64,000 nt of DNA from Isoetes taiwanensis. Its lineage: Eukaryota; Streptophyta; Lycopodiopsida; Isoetales; Isoetaceae. Both the position numbers and the translations under genes were made by a program. The DNA lies in NCBI GenBank assembly GCA_021234155.1, contig JAJEKV010000161.1, positions 587,316-651,315 of the forward strand, read 5' to 3'. The notes beneath the pieces were generated by a model, which was given only the letters and a program-made list of their open reading frames with translations, did not search any database and had not been told where the DNA came from. Below, one piece after another: positions 1-13,370 of the stretch; positions within the stretch are counted from its first letter, which is position 1; each line of letters starts with the position of its first letter.

Positions 1-1
1 T

Positions 2-496
2 AGGAGTAATGTTACTCGGGTATGCTGGAGGGAAGGTGCAGTCAAGAAAGAATTCTATAAAAATCACATCAACCCCAGGCTACAGGGTGCTAGGTACCTA
101 CAAGAGAATATCTCAGTTAGATACAGACAGGCCATATGCAGATTGAGATTAAGCTCGCATAGGTTGGGGGTTGAGGTAGGCAGGTGGAATGACATCCCGC
201 CTGAACTTAGATCCTGCAAGTTATGTGGCGCGGGGGCCCTGGAAGATGAAGCACATGTACTTTTACAGTGCTCAGCATATAATGAGTTTCGCAGCAGACA
301 TGGTATACATGCCCACACGCTTAGGGAGTTTTTTGACCTTCCGGGTGTTCAAATTGGGGCGTTTATAATTGACATTCTTGAGTATAGAGAAGGATGTCTA
401 AAAGAATTGGATGTTAAAGAAATAGGTGAGGAAGAGATGGGAGGGGCTAATGCATTTTTAACTGACGATGCATTAGATGATCTTTTTTACATGTGA
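2..496 (+). pseudogene. LINE-1 copy: C-terminal end of ORF2 (left edge of window)
   Basis: The frame is open from base 2 to the TGA at 494-496, so only the last ~164 codons of a non-LTR retrotransposon ORF2 lie in the window. It holds the post-RT region seen in every LINE copy here: an ISRMRLSSH-like basic block (here AICRLRLSSH), VEVGRW, then a zinc motif C-x2-C...H-x4-C (CKLCGAG...EDEAHVLLQC), and an acidic tail ending DDLFYM. The gene is followed by the conserved 3' stem-loop, ATTTC repeats and a long CT tract. The upstream part is outside the window, so I cannot tell whether this copy is intact. Confidence 0.85.
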
Positions 497-514
497 TAAT
501 GTACTGTGTTGAAC

Positions 515-542
515 GTCTTATAGACCTGGCGGTCTCACAGAC
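515..542 (+). other. LINE-1 3'-terminal stem-loop
   Basis: Outer stem GTCT/AGAC and inner stem AGACC/GGTCT around a TGGC loop, then ATTTC repeats. The same two-stem fold ends the other plus-strand LINEs here. Confidence 0.7.
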
Positions 543-568
543 GTAATAATATAATTTCATTTCATTTC

Positions 569-1549
<981 letters not shown>

Positions 1550-1558
<9 letters not shown>

Positions 1559-1579
1559 GCCTAACGGCCTCCCAAAGAC
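1550..1579 (+). other. LINE-2 3'-terminal stem-loop
   Basis: GTCT/AGAC outer stem and AGGCC/GGCCT inner stem. Compared with LINE-1, the A-U pair inside the inner stem is replaced by G-C, a compensatory change. The tail is CTTCACTTC-like. Confidence 0.7.
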
Positions 1580-1601
1580 ATAATATACTTCACTTCTCTT
1601 T

Positions 1602-1774
1602 GCTGAAGCCTTCAGAATTGGAAAGAAAGACAAAGGGACAAGGCATGTTTAGTGAGATTTCCAGACCGTGAAACCCGGTTCCAAGTGATTAAACAGCGAT
1701 ACACTTTGAAAGGAAAGTTTACTTGGGTGAACGATGATCTCACTAAAGACCAGATGAAAGAGAAACAGCAGTAA
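1602..1774 (+). pseudogene. LINE-3 ORF1 C-terminal remnant
   Basis: Translating 1602-1650 and then 1652-1774 (TAA at 1772) gives a typical LINE ORF1 C-terminus: AFRIGKKDKGTRHV, then VRFPDRETRFQVIKQR and a lysine-rich end. The order R-x-G-K, V-R-F, LKG, NDDLT is that of L1-type ORF1 proteins (RRM plus C-terminal domain, nucleic-acid chaperone). A one-base deletion near 1650 separates the halves. The N-terminus is lost to 5' truncation. Too short for ORF callers. Confidence 0.55.
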
Positions 1775-1785
1775 TCTCAGAATAG

Positions 1786-4700
1786 GTAGTTGCGGGGGGT
1801 CTCAGAGTGGTGGTATGGAACATAAACAGGTTAACAATAGACAAAATATATAGTATGAAGGACACCCTCGATACCACAGATATGATATGTTTTGTTGAAA
1901 CAAAGGAACATGATCTTTTCTCGTTACCAGAGATTGCAGGATTCAATCTGATTTACTCGGTTCGTAACCCAAGACGGAGGAACAGGGATATGGGAAATGG
2001 TGGAGTGGCTTGTTATGTCAGACCAGCGGTAGCAGATATGATACACGGTGTAAGGAAAGATAAAAACAATCAATGCTGTTGGATTCAGATAAAAGGTTTG
2101 CATGCATTATATTTTCTTGCTATATGTTACTTTGCTCCCAGACATGGAAAGGCATACACAGAGACTGATGCTTGTAGTGATGACATGTTTTATGATTTAG
2201 AACAGGATATCATGGAGTTTCAGAATAAAGGGCAAATCATTTTGTCTGGAGATTTCAATTGCAGGACAGGGAAAAATCAAGCTGCCATTTACACATATGA
2301 TAAAGACCCCCTTTGGTTAGACGCCATGACTGAGGAGGATCTTAAGTTACAGGGCTGGAATAGAGAATCAAGGGATCAGGTCATAACTAAATCAGGTAGG
2401 CAGCTTTTAAGCTTATGCAGCAGCACAAATTTACTCATCTGTAATGGTTTGGCACGATTCCCAGAAGCTAATAAGAACACTTGTAGAGCCATGAGTACTG
2501 TGGATTATCTCATAATGGCAAATAATACGTTAGACCAGCTACTATCATTTGAGGTTAGCAATGAAACGATGGAGTCAGATCATGCCTTTCTGAGTTTTAC
2601 TCTACCTGCTATTCAGCTTGCAAAACTAGCCACAACGATGCCCAAAATGTGCACACATATAAATGCTAGTTTGAAGGATCAATTTCAGACCCATGTTAAA
2701 ATGAATGTGGATAATACCGTCTGGGCAGAGGATATTTCCACAGCATGCCAGCAGTTACGCTTGTTGCTTATGGATTCGGCAAAGAAAATATTTGTATCAG
2801 ATCGAACCAGGAAAGGGCTTCCTTGTAGATCCTGGTTTGACAAAGAATGTAGAGCAGCAAAATACAAATGGAAGCATTGTGAACTGAAAGATAAAGCTTT
2901 ATATAAGCAGCATTACAAACGCATTGTAAGAAGTAAAAAGCGGTGCTTTATAAAAGCACAACAGGAGGCTTTCTGCCACAGATATATTGCTGAGCCAAAG
3001 GCGTTTTGGAATGCCTTAAAACATAAGAAATCAGCTGAGACTACCCTTCCAGAAAAAGAGCTTTGGGACCATGTATGTCGGCTGTATCACCAGCCTAACG
3101 TTCCAGTAGAAAACAATATCAGATCAGAGCTTGAAATATCTGAGGAGGAGGTAGCAGATGGGATATCTAAGCTGGCAAATAACAAGGCAAAAGATCTATA
3201 TGGATTATGTGCGGAACATTTAAAATGGGCAGGGGGGACGATTCATCCAATTATTGCCAAACTATTTTCCACCGCAATGAGAGAAGGCTTCCCATTAGAA
3301 TGGCAGATGAACAGGATTGTACCCATTCATAAAGGAGGGTCAAACCAAGATGCCAATAATTATAGGACCATTATGGTCAGCAGTTTGTTTTCAAAGCTAA
3401 TCGCATCCATCTTGGAGAAGAACATTAGCAATTGGGCAGAAAATAATGATAAGCGGGCAGAGAGTCAGGCTGGTTTTAGAGCAGGTCGATCCACTTTGGA
3501 TAATCTACTTGTTTTAAAAACAGTATTTGATGCTGTTAAAGGAACTAAGAAGCCAGTGTATGTGCTCTTTGTAGATTTTAAGAAAGCCTTTGACAGAGTG
3601 CCTCGAATCAAATTATGGAAAAGAATGGAAATGCTAGAAGTGCCAGTGAACATAAGGAATGCAATTCGCGTGTTATATGAGAAGGTGTTAGTACAGCTAT
3701 CTACACCTTTTTCCTTAGATGCTCAGACAGAAAGTAATACAGGTGTAAAACAGGGATGCCCGCTCTCACCGACGTTGTTCGGTATATTTATTGATAGCTT
3801 GGAAAATTGGCTACATGAAAATTGCCCTGGAGGCATAGAAATATCTGGATATGTGATTCAGCTACTGATGTATGCTGACGATGTTGCGATCTTTGCGCGA
3901 TCGAAAGAGCATATGCAAAAACACTTGGATGGGCTAGCAAGGTTTTGTGATAGTACAGATATGCAAGTGAACCTAGATAAGACCAAAGTGATGACAGTAG
4001 GAGCACTTAAACAGGAGCAGTTCACGTATAAAGGTAATATAGTTGAAACTTGTGAATCGTATAAATATCTAGGTCTTGAATTCAGTAGAAATCACAGGTG
4101 GAATCAGAGCATTGCGCAGCGCGTTAGTGGTGGGCAGAAAGCATTATATGCATTGCAGAGCATGTGTAGGCAGGCACATATTTGGTCATGGCAGTTGAAA
4201 GTTAGGCTCTTTGAATTCCTAGTGCAAAGTGTAGTTCTATACGGATGTGAGATCTGGGGGGCAAGCTTACCCTAAGGGCTTTGGGAAGATATAGAACAAA
4301 TATTACGGAAATTCTTAAGCCTTGATGCAGACGCCATATCAGATAATGCTGACAGAGAGTGGATTCATGCCACTTGAAGGGGAAGCCATGGTGAGATGTA
4401 TCTGCTATTTACAGAAAGTGAGACTTAAGAATGATTCATTCCTGACATATCGAGCACTACAGGCCAGTGTTAATAAGGGGTGGTTTGATGATGTTAAGAG
4501 ATGGCTCCACAAATGGGATATCAAGTGGGAGGAGGCACTTTTGGTAAAAGATCATTTAAGGCAATGGGTTTTTGCAAAGATACACAAGAAAATGTGGTCC
4601 CAACCAAAAACTAAAATGCTCTTATATAGAGATAATATGAATCCTAGGTTGGAGATGGCGAAGCACCTACAAGAGAACATTTCTATTAAAAAAAGACACG

Positions 4701-5074
4701 CTATTAGCAGGATCCGGCTGAGTTCGCATCATTTAGAGGTGGAAGTAGGACGATGGGGTCATATCATTCCAAGGCATGAAAGGTACTGTAAGATATGTGG
4801 GGAGGATCAGGTTGAAGATGAGGCGCACGCATTACTCAGATGCATTGCATATACATCTATTCGCGACAAATTTCAGATACACGCAGAAGATCTTCAATCC
4901 TTTTTTATGATGGATGGAGATGTAATAGGGGCTTACTTAATTGAACTTCTACAATGTAGAGAGAGTTGTATAAAAACTTATAATGTTTTACTAGGAGAGG
5001 ATGATAATATGAGTGAGAGTGATGAGCTAGATGAGGACTCAGAAACTCATCTATTGTTTTATGATGATGTTTAA
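1786..5074 (+). pseudogene. LINE-3 ORF2: APE endonuclease-reverse transcriptase, broken twice
   Basis: The frame opens after a TAG at 1783 without an early ATG (GTG at 1807). Order: AP-endonuclease-like domain (VVWNINRL, FVETKE, ILSGDFNCRTG, ESDHAFLSF, about residues 1-265), linker, RT domain (NRIVPIHKGG, AGFRAGRST, FVDFKKAFDRVP, GVKQGCPLSPTLFG, YADD, YKYLGLEF, about residues 480-770), post-RT region with GCEIWG, and the C-terminal zinc motif CKICGEDQ...EDEAHALLRC. The endonuclease would nick target DNA and the RT copy the RNA in place. Two lesions: TAA at 4273-4275 where LINE-2 has CAA, and a shift near 4320 that loses part of the LGVKAQTPY region. Otherwise all RT motifs are intact, so the copy is young. 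Confidence 0.9.
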
Positions 5075-5081
5075 ATTTGTC

Positions 5082-5113
5082 GTCTAATAGGCCTTTGAGG
5101 CCTCCCAAAAGAC
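5082..5113 (+). other. LINE-3 3'-terminal stem-loop
   Basis: GTCT/AGAC outer stem and AGGCC/GGCCT inner stem with a TTTGA loop, then TAATATACTTCACTTCAC. Confidence 0.7.
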
Positions 5114-5162
5114 GTAATATACTTCACTTCACTTCTCTCTCTCTCTCTCTCTCTCTCACTCT

Positions 5163-5505
5163 CACATTTGAGAGAGAGTATCACCATAAAATGGAGGCAC
5201 ATAATCAGTAGGATGCGCTTATGTTCGCATAAGCTAGAGGTTGAAGTTGGCAGGTGGCATGATGTGCCTCATGAGGCAAGGCTCTGTAAGGTGTGCACAC
5301 AAGAGATTGAGGATGAGTCCCATGTCATTCTCAGATGCCAGAGGTACACTGACATTCGATGCAAATATGGTATAAGGGCAAACACTTTGATAGAATTCTT
5401 TGCAATGCCTGGGCAAGTCTCATAGACCTGGTGGTCAGCAGACGTAATAAATAAACATTTCATTTCATTTCATTTCATTTCATTTCATTTCATTTCATTT
5501 CATTT
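5163..5505 (+). mobile_element. LINE-4: 5'-truncated LINE tail with internal deletion
   Basis: It starts directly after a CT tract (5134-5160). The frame 5165-5425 encodes ISRMRLCSHKLEVEVGRW and the zinc motif CKVCTQEIEDESHVILRC, then ends early (FFAMPGQVS, stop). Other copies continue about 60 more residues, so an internal deletion joins the coding region to the 3' UTR. The 3' stem-loop (5417-5443) and a long (ATTTC)n tail to about 5505 follow. Confidence 0.8.
5417..5443 (+). other. LINE-4 3'-terminal stem-loop
   Basis: GTCT/AGAC outer stem and AGACC/GGTC(A) inner stem, followed by AATAAATAAAC(ATTTC)n. Confidence 0.65.
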
Positions 5506-5511
5506 CTCTCT

Positions 5512-5532
5512 TGCGTTGGCCACATGATCGAC
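5512..5532 (+). repeat. Harbinger-1 left TIR
   Basis: 21 bp. It differs from the right TIR only at the fourth base (G versus A) and is identical to the left TIR of Harbinger-2. Confidence 0.9.
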
Positions 5533-5700
5533 AAAATACGCACCTCTCGTGCGATACGGTTCCTCCCCAAATTGTACTTATTTTTCCAGGAGGAGACGAG
5601 AGAAGAGGCTTCTCTCAATGCTTAACAGTGGCCGTTACACCCAAATTTTCGACCGACTGCCAGATAATTCAGCGCTGGATCGTCTCGGGTAGGGTATTCT

Positions 5701-7221
5701 TTGTGGGATAATTCATCTTCAAATTTGAATGCCCCTCCAAAATATGGGATAAATCTTTTCCCTCTTCTTTCCGGCCAGGCGTTTTTGTGGGATATTTGGA
5801 TTGTCCGGATTCTCCCCTATCGTTGCAATTCCGACCCCCAATTCATGGATCCGATCATTCTAGGCATGATTGGAATGCTTTTGCGTGCAATTACCATCGG
5901 ATTTGCCTTCCAAATGATCTATATGCAGCTGATGGATCTTGAAGATCAAATCAATCACCTCGATGATCTTGAAGATCCAATCAATCTGTTCGATGACGAT
6001 GATTTAGAAGACAACAACGGTATGTTCTCTCGTGCTTCGTCGGTTTTAGCTTTAGCAGGACTATCTAGAACCAGGCGGGCTCAAAGAAGATTTTGGATTG
6101 CTCCGAGGCAAAGAACACAGTGGGATAATATCGACAACCATGCCTGGAACTGCATACAATCATATGAAGATGATATGTGGCATCAGTTTTACAGAATGAA
6201 AAGGGCAAGTTTCGAAAGCCTGGTAGGTTTAGTTGTCCCCTATCTGGTTAGGCCAGGAATGAAGGTGAGAGCCCCAGTAGATCCTAGGAATGCTGTTGCT
6301 ATGGTTCTTTATTTTCTTGCACACGGTGACATGCCATTGCATGTGGGCCAGAGCTTTTATGTTGGCAAAGCTACAGTCCAGGAGTACACCACGAAAATAA
6401 CACTAATTCTGGCTTCCAAGACAATGCTCTATAAAAGATTTATTGTCATGCCTACAGGTGCTAGATTAACTCAATGCATTAGAGAATTCCATCAAGCAAC
6501 ATGACTGCCAAATGTTTATGGAGCAGTTGATGGATCACACATATTTTTATGGAGAAGACCAAAGAAAAAAGACAATGGTGCTGACTATTACAGCAGACAC
6601 AAGAGGCATTCATGTCTAATGCAGGGCATTGTGGAATTTAACAGAATGTTCATAAATGTTTGTGTCACCAGAACACGTTCTGTTCATGACTCCAATCAGT
6701 TTAGAAAGAGCTCTATTTACAACAAGATTGCCTCAAAACCAATACTGCAGGAACCAATTGTCACTTTGACTGGAAGGAAATTGAAGAAAGGACAGCCTAC
6801 TGATGATCAGATTCAGGTGAATATCCCACCTCTTCTATTAGGTGATTCTGCATATGCAAGCAGACCATTTGTGTTGAAATTTTTTCCTCAAACACATGGT
6901 CCATATGGCAAATTTAACAAGAGGATATGCAGGGGTAGAGTGTGTGTTGAAAATGGTTTTGGAATTGTTAAAGAAAAATTCAGAATACTGAAGCACCTGC
7001 CTGTCCATGTTGGAAAGGCTTCCAAAATCATACATGCAACATGTGTTCTATGGAATTTCTGCATCATGGAAGACATTGGTATGGATATGTTGCCCATTCA
7101 AGAAGATCCTGAGCCCGTCTATTACTATGAAACTGAAGCTATGAACAGGTCCTTGAAAAAACAAGGTGACCAAATGAGGCACGTCTTGTTCGAGAACTTA
7201 GATGGCCATGTCCTATTATGA
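5701..7221 (+). pseudogene. Harbinger-1 transposase (DDE_Tnp_4/HARBI1-like), one nonsense codon
   Basis: One frame from 5701 (or the ATG at 5845) to 7221, broken only by TGA at 6502-6504; Harbinger-2 has TGG there. After a low-complexity acidic N-terminus come a helix-turn-helix-like region (WHQFYRMKRASFESLVGLV) and the nuclease core. Catalytic residues: D in YGAVDGSH (6529), D in LLGDSAYAS (6844), E in VENGFGIVKEKF (6949). The stop lies just before the first catalytic Asp. In this family the transposase cuts and pastes DNA together with the Myb-like partner encoded on the other strand. Confidence 0.9.
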
Positions 7222-7321
7222 AACCTTTGAATGTAAACTTCCAATGTTCTTAAAGCAGATGACAATTTGATTTGCTGTTCACATTTCAAAATAACATTTC
7301 AATTACTGTTAAAGGTTATGT

Positions 7322-7575
7322 TTGAGTTACAGTTCACATTTGAAGTTGTTGTCCACATTTTTTAATTACTGTTCACATTTGAAGTTGCTGTCCACATTTT
7401 TGAGTTACTGTTTGAAGTTGATGTCCACATTTTTTAATTACTGTTCACATTTGAAGTTGCTGTCCACATGTTTTAGTTACTGTTCACATTTGAAGTTGCT
7501 GTACACATTTTGAGTTACTGTTCAAATGTAGAGTTGCTATACACAATTTTGAGTTACTGTTCAGAAAAACAATTG
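7322..7575. repeat. ~40-bp minisatellite in Harbinger-1
   Basis: Imperfect tandem copies of a unit like GTTACTGTTCACATTTGAAG + TTGCTGTCCACATTTTTT, between the convergent transposase and Myb-like genes. The same array is in Harbinger-2 (14993-15262), so it belongs to the element. Confidence 0.85.
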
Positions 7576-7577
7576 AG

Positions 7578-8759
7578 TTACTTGAAATAAATGAAGACCA
7601 GCAAAGTATCTTTTGTCATCTGACATATGCTTTGTGTCATTGCTGCCATGGATTCAGCAATCTTCAGACTATTATCTGACCTGCTTTTTTCTATTTCCCT
7701 TATGTTGGCTGACCCGCTGCTCTTCAATTCCCTTATGAGTTGCATTTTCTTTGAAGATTCCTCCTTCATGAACTCCAACTTCTTGGCTTCTGTCTCCCCA
7801 AAATTTGTGGCCATTTGTGATATACCAGCAGCAATGTCCTCATCAATCTGAATTCTGGATTTTTTCCTGCCAGTTGGTTTGCCACAAACTCCAGGTTGAT
7901 TGCATGCTGTAGATCTGGGGCTGGTAGTGTCTGTGTTGTTACCACCTGTAGGTGTCTGAACAGAGGGAATTCCTTGTCCAATTGAGCTACTTGAATTGTC
8001 AACATTTACCTCATCATTCACAAATTCTTCATTTCCCTCAAATGGATCTCCAAAAGTAGCCTCAGAGTCATAAGTCTCAAAGAAGGCCTCACTATTTATA
8101 TGCAGATCAGCGGCCTCAAATGCTTCATCCCCAAATTCACCATCATCACCACCACCTGGAATTGGATTATCTGATGTGACACCATATTTGACCTCCTCCA
8201 TCCTTTCATACCACTGCCAACTTGAAGGCTCAGACCCTGTGTGGCTGCAAGCTTCCTTCTCATCTTTAAATTTTGCTTGTAGCTTATCCCATTTGTTTTT
8301 AAGCTGCCTCACTTCAATCAAACCAGGAACTATTGGCTGTAATTTGACTAAAATCTCCCTCCATTGAGTGGTAGAAAGGTTGAGGCTACCATTAGTTACT
8401 AGCTTCATCTCATTGAGTAGATTCAAGAATGTGGAAACACTCTGATCTGTCCATTGAACTGGTGTTTTAACATCTATTGCTGTTGAATTTTCCTTCTCGG
8501 GTACAATAACAACCAATGAATTATCACGATTGGAAGAATCAGTTTGACTTACAGCTTGAATTTCGCTCAAAACTCGCTTTCCCTTTGCCTTTCCCTTAGG
8601 CCTCACTAGAATTGGCTCGGAATTGGTCTCCAAATCCACATTGACAGAAATCTGTCCCGTCATTTTCCGAGTTGTCCTTTTTGGAGCCATCTTCTCAATC
8701 TGAGGGGGCACGAATGGCTTACTTGCTACTGGCAATGCAGATCTAGTAGCCTTTGACAT
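7578..8759 (-). CDS. Harbinger-1 Myb/SANT-like DNA-binding protein
   Basis: 393 aa, intact. The N-terminus is basic (APKRTTRKM, RPKGKAKGKR). A Myb_DNA-bind_3-like domain lies at about residues 100-190: TPVQWTDQSVSTFLNLLNEM, TTQWREILVKL, QLKNKWDKLQAKFKD, SWQWYERMEEVKYG. Then come an acidic segment, a KPTGRKKSRI basic motif and a C-terminal coiled coil (about residues 300-385). In PIF/Harbinger elements this partner helps nuclear import and TIR binding of the transposase. The last residues (VFIYFK) differ from the Harbinger-2 copy (EIAKLAAKNKD), because a deletion here joins the ORF end to the repeat region. It converges on the transposase. Confidence 0.85.
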   Translation of the reverse strand: MSKATRSALPVASKPFVPPQIEKMAPKRTTRKMTGQISVNVDLETNSEPILVRPKGKAKGKRVLSEIQAVSQTDSSNRDNSLVVIVPEKENSTAIDVKTPVQWTDQSVSTFLNLLNEMKLVTNGSLNLSTTQWREILVKLQPIVPGLIEVRQLKNKWDKLQAKFKDEKEACSHTGSEPSSWQWYERMEEVKYGVTSDNPIPGGGDDGEFGDEAFEAADLHINSEAFFETYDSEATFGDPFEGNEEFVNDEVNVDNSSSSIGQGIPSVQTPTGGNNTDTTSPRSTACNQPGVCGKPTGRKKSRIQIDEDIAAGISQMATNFGETEAKKLEFMKEESSKKMQLIRELKSSGSANIREIEKSRSDNSLKIAESMAAMTQSICQMTKDTLLVFIYFK

Positions 8760-9168
8760 TCTAATTTAAAGAAATTGAAAGAACAGTCCGGAACCGAAAC
8801 TATAATCACAGAAATTGAGTTTCAATCAGTGCTTAATTTTGATGAATTTAATCGCTACCGATCTGAGATAACTTGAAAGTACCTGAATGCCGGAGCTCGA
8901 GCAGCGAGTTGCAAGAATTAGTGGGAATTCTCGGGTTTGCGCGGCTTTGAAGAACCAAGATACAGGGGAAAATGGCGGGCCTGTATTTTGGCGGAGAAAA
9001 TTTTTTCAAGGCGACATAGTTTTAGGGGGTTAGTTAAGTTAGTGGGCAATGAAAACGCCCCTAACGGCTGTTAGGGGAAAATCATCTCCCCGGGTAGGAG
9101 TTAAGTTTTCCTACTCTCACCCACCTCTCCCCCTCTCCCACCTCTCATATTCACTCTCGTATCCTCTC

Positions 9169-9337
<169 letters not shown>

Positions 9338-12184
9338 CCCATTAGCAGTGACCATGGTGATGCAATATGGCTTGAAATGTTGGATGAGGCGGAGCTAAAA
9401 GAGTTGGGATGGGCTAGAAGCTCGCATGATACAGCTCGATGGGCAAGTCCTCAAGGGCTCCATCTATTAAATATGTGCAGTGGATTGGACCTCCTCATAT
9501 ACAATGGTACAGAGAGATTCCCGGGAACGGGATTGCGCACTTGCCGGGATGCTAGCGTTGTTGATTTTGCTATCGCTAATGTAGACTTTGCGAAAGAAGT
9601 GAAAACCTTCCGCGTGGGAGACCTGCACACAGAATCAGATCATGTGCCCTTGTTTCTAGAAATCTTTGTGAAAGGAAACCCGCAATATACCAGGACTGTG
9701 GCTAGTCAATATATACGCATGCACTATAGTAAACAAGAGAATTTCAGCAACTATGCGAAGAGCAGATTGGTAATATTCAGTGGCCTACCCATGCGGGTGA
9801 GATAAGTGAGATGCTTTCATCAATGCTACTAAGTAGCGTAGCGTGTTGTTTTCAGTCCAGAAGGAGGCAATTGGGTTTACCCTGCAATTCTTGGTTTGAT
9901 GCTGAGTGTAAGGAGAAAAGGCAGCAATTTAAGCAGGCCAAAGGGAGTTGCAAGCAGATCGTGAAAAAAGAATACATGAAGCTGATTAAATACAAAAAAA
10001 GAGTGCACCTGCGCAGGAAAATGGAAAATATGGTAAAAGAGTTGGTTACAGAACCCAAGAAATTCTGGAACAGAATGAAGGCTAAAGGGAAACATGATGT
10101 GAAACTGAATCTAGAGCTGTTGATGCAGCACCTACGTAAGCTATACTATGCCCCAGGCGAGGGGGGGGGAGTGCATGTGGCTGACAGGCACATTGCTCTG
10201 CAAATATCAATTGAGGATACCTTGGGGGGTCTAAAGAAGCTCGCTAATGGTAAAGCAGCTGATGCACAAGGGCTGGTGGCGGAAATGATTAAATGGGCCG
10301 GACCGTCAACAGCAGAGATCCTTACCGTGATGTTTAATGCAGCAATGCGAGAGGGGTTCCCAATAGCATGGCAAGTGAATAGAGTTGTACCTTTACATAA
10401 AGCAGGCGATGAGACTGATCCTGACAACTACCGCATGATTATGGTTAGTAACCTTTTTTCTAAGCTATTTGCGACTATACTTGATGATAAAATAAGTAGC
10501 TGGGCAGAAGATCATGAGGTTAGAGCCAAAGGGCAAGCAGGCTTTCGAAAGAATAAGTCCACTATTGATCATTTGCTAACAGTCAGATGTATGATTGACG
10601 CGGTCAAAGGGACCAGAAAACCTTTGTTTGCTACTTTTGTAGACTTTACAAAGGCATTTGATATGGTGCAGCGTGGCTTTTTATGGCAAAGGCTAGAGGC
10701 ACTTGGAATACCGGAAAATCTTCGTGTGGCAGTAAAAACTTTGTACGAGAAGGTGCTAGTTCAGCTCTCTTTCCCTTTATCACAGAGTTGTTCAGATTTG
10801 GTTGAAAGCAATATTGGTGTTAAGCAAGGATGCCCGCTCTCGCCTACACTTTTTGGGCTGTTCATAGACGAACTGGAGAGTTGGATAACTCAGTTGGGTG
10901 GTGACGGAGGCGAGTTGGCTGACCATGTTATCAGGCTATTGCTTTATGCGGATGACATAGTACTTCTTTCGCGTAGTGCCCAGGAAATGCAGAAGCATTT
11001 GGACGCTTTGGCCACTTTTTGTGATAATAAAGGTATGAAAGTAAACATGACCAAAACAAAACTAATAGTGTTCGGTGCTAGTAAAGTAGACAAGTATGCT
11101 TTTACATATAAAGGGGAGGAGGTTGAAATTGTAGATAGCTATAAATATCTGGGTCTGGTGGTGGACAAGAGCCCTAGCTGGAACCAAGCGGTTGAGCAAA
11201 GGGTTAATAGTGGCCTAAAGTCCCTATACGCTATGCAGAGGAAATGTTACCAGGCAGAGATATGGGATTTCAGTATGAGAAAGATGATATATATTGCTCT
11301 TGTGCAGGCAGTGGTGTTTTATGGATGCGAAGTTTGGGGGCCAGGGCTCTCATTGGACAGTTGGAAAAAGGTTGAAGAGATACAGAAAAAATTCTTTCAT
11401 GCAGAGTTAGGTACTAAAATGCAAACGCCATATGACATGATGCTTGTCGAATGTGATATGCTACCATTAGAGTTGGAAGCTTTGTATAGACTCCTGATAT
11501 ACCTGTGCAAAGGTCCAATCACATGCGGATGCTAGCTTGCCTTACTTGGCTTTCCTAAGCAGTCAGAGAAAAGGTTGGTACGCAGACATTGTAGTATGGC
11601 TTAAAAAATGGGGGATGGATATAGATGACCTGGAGCTGAATAAGGATAATATCAAAGGTTGGGTAAAGAGATGCACTTTGCATAAGTTGTGGAATGTTCC
11701 AGAAACCAAGAAAGAGCATTACAGAAGAGTTATGAACCCAGACTTGCGAGGGGCCTCATATTTGAGAACCAGCCTGTCACTAAAACTCAGACACATGATC
11801 AGTAGGATGAGACTCAGCTCGCATCACCTAGGTGTTGAGGTGGGTCGATGGGCAAACATACCACATGAGCTCAGATGTTGCAAGATTTGTGGATCAGGGG
11901 AAGTGGAGGATGAGGAACACTTTATTTTGCTCTGTCCCGCATATGAGTGCCTCCGGACAAAGTTTAAGATACATGTGCCAGACCTGGTTAGTTTCTTTGA
12001 GCTCCCCTCAGTTACCATTGGATGCTTCTTAGTAGAAGCCATCCAGATGAGAGACACCGCTACCCAAGGTTTGAGAGATGTGCTAGGGGCTAGTGAATAT
12101 CAGTATGAGGAAGAGAGCACTAATACGTTCTTACCTGAAGACATATTAGATGATTTGATTTATGATGTAAACTGTGTGTTATGA
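9338..12184 (+). pseudogene. LINE-5 ORF2: partial endonuclease plus complete RT, two frameshifts
   Basis: Three frames joined by single-base shifts near 9770 and 11512. Part 1: endonuclease C-terminal half (LIYNGTERFP, ESDHVPLFLEIF). Part 2: RT (NRVVPLHKAG, AGFRKNKST, FVDFTKAFDMV, GVKQGCPLSPTLFGLFIDEL, YADDIVLL, YKYLGLVVD) and GCEVWGPGL. Part 3: ISRMRLSSHHLGVEVGRW, zinc motif CKICGSG...EDEEHFILLC, and an acidic end. All RT motifs including YADD are intact. The tail sequences group it with LINE-1 and LINE-7 rather than LINE-2/3. Confidence 0.9.
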
Positions 12185-12186
12185 AC

Positions 12187-12214
12187 GTCTTCTAGACCTG
12201 ATGGTCTCACAGAT
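12187..12214 (+). other. LINE-5 3'-terminal stem-loop
   Basis: GTCT/AGAT outer stem and AGACC/GGTCT inner stem with a TGAT loop. Confidence 0.65.
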
Positions 12215-12241
12215 GTGATAATAAAGATTTCATTTCTCATT

Positions 12242-12272
<31 letters not shown>

Positions 12273-12273
12273 T

Positions 12274-13181
<908 letters not shown>

Positions 13182-13370
13182 TGCGTTGGCCACATGATCG
13201 ACAAAATACGCACCTCTCGTGCGATACGGTTCCTCCCCAAATTGTACGTATTTTTCCAGGAGGAGACGAGAGAAGAGGCTCCTCTCGTTGCTTAACAAGG
13301 GCCGTTACACCCAAATTTTTGGCCGATTGCCGGATAATTTAGTGCTGGATCTTCTCCGGTAGGGTATTCT

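Larger units (their letters stand above)
1602..5133 (+). mobile_element. LINE-3: nearly full-length non-LTR retrotransposon
   Basis: It starts inside a short ORF1 C-terminal remnant, has a complete endonuclease-RT ORF2 with two breaks, the 3' stem-loop and a TTCACTTC tail followed by CT. It begins immediately after the tail of LINE-2, so the two lie head to tail. Confidence 0.85.
9338..12243 (+). mobile_element. LINE-5: 5'-truncated LINE, about 2.9 kb
   Basis: It starts inside the endonuclease domain right after the CT tract, and has the whole RT and C-terminus, a 3' stem-loop at 12187-12214 and an ATTTC-type tail followed by another CT tract. Confidence 0.88.
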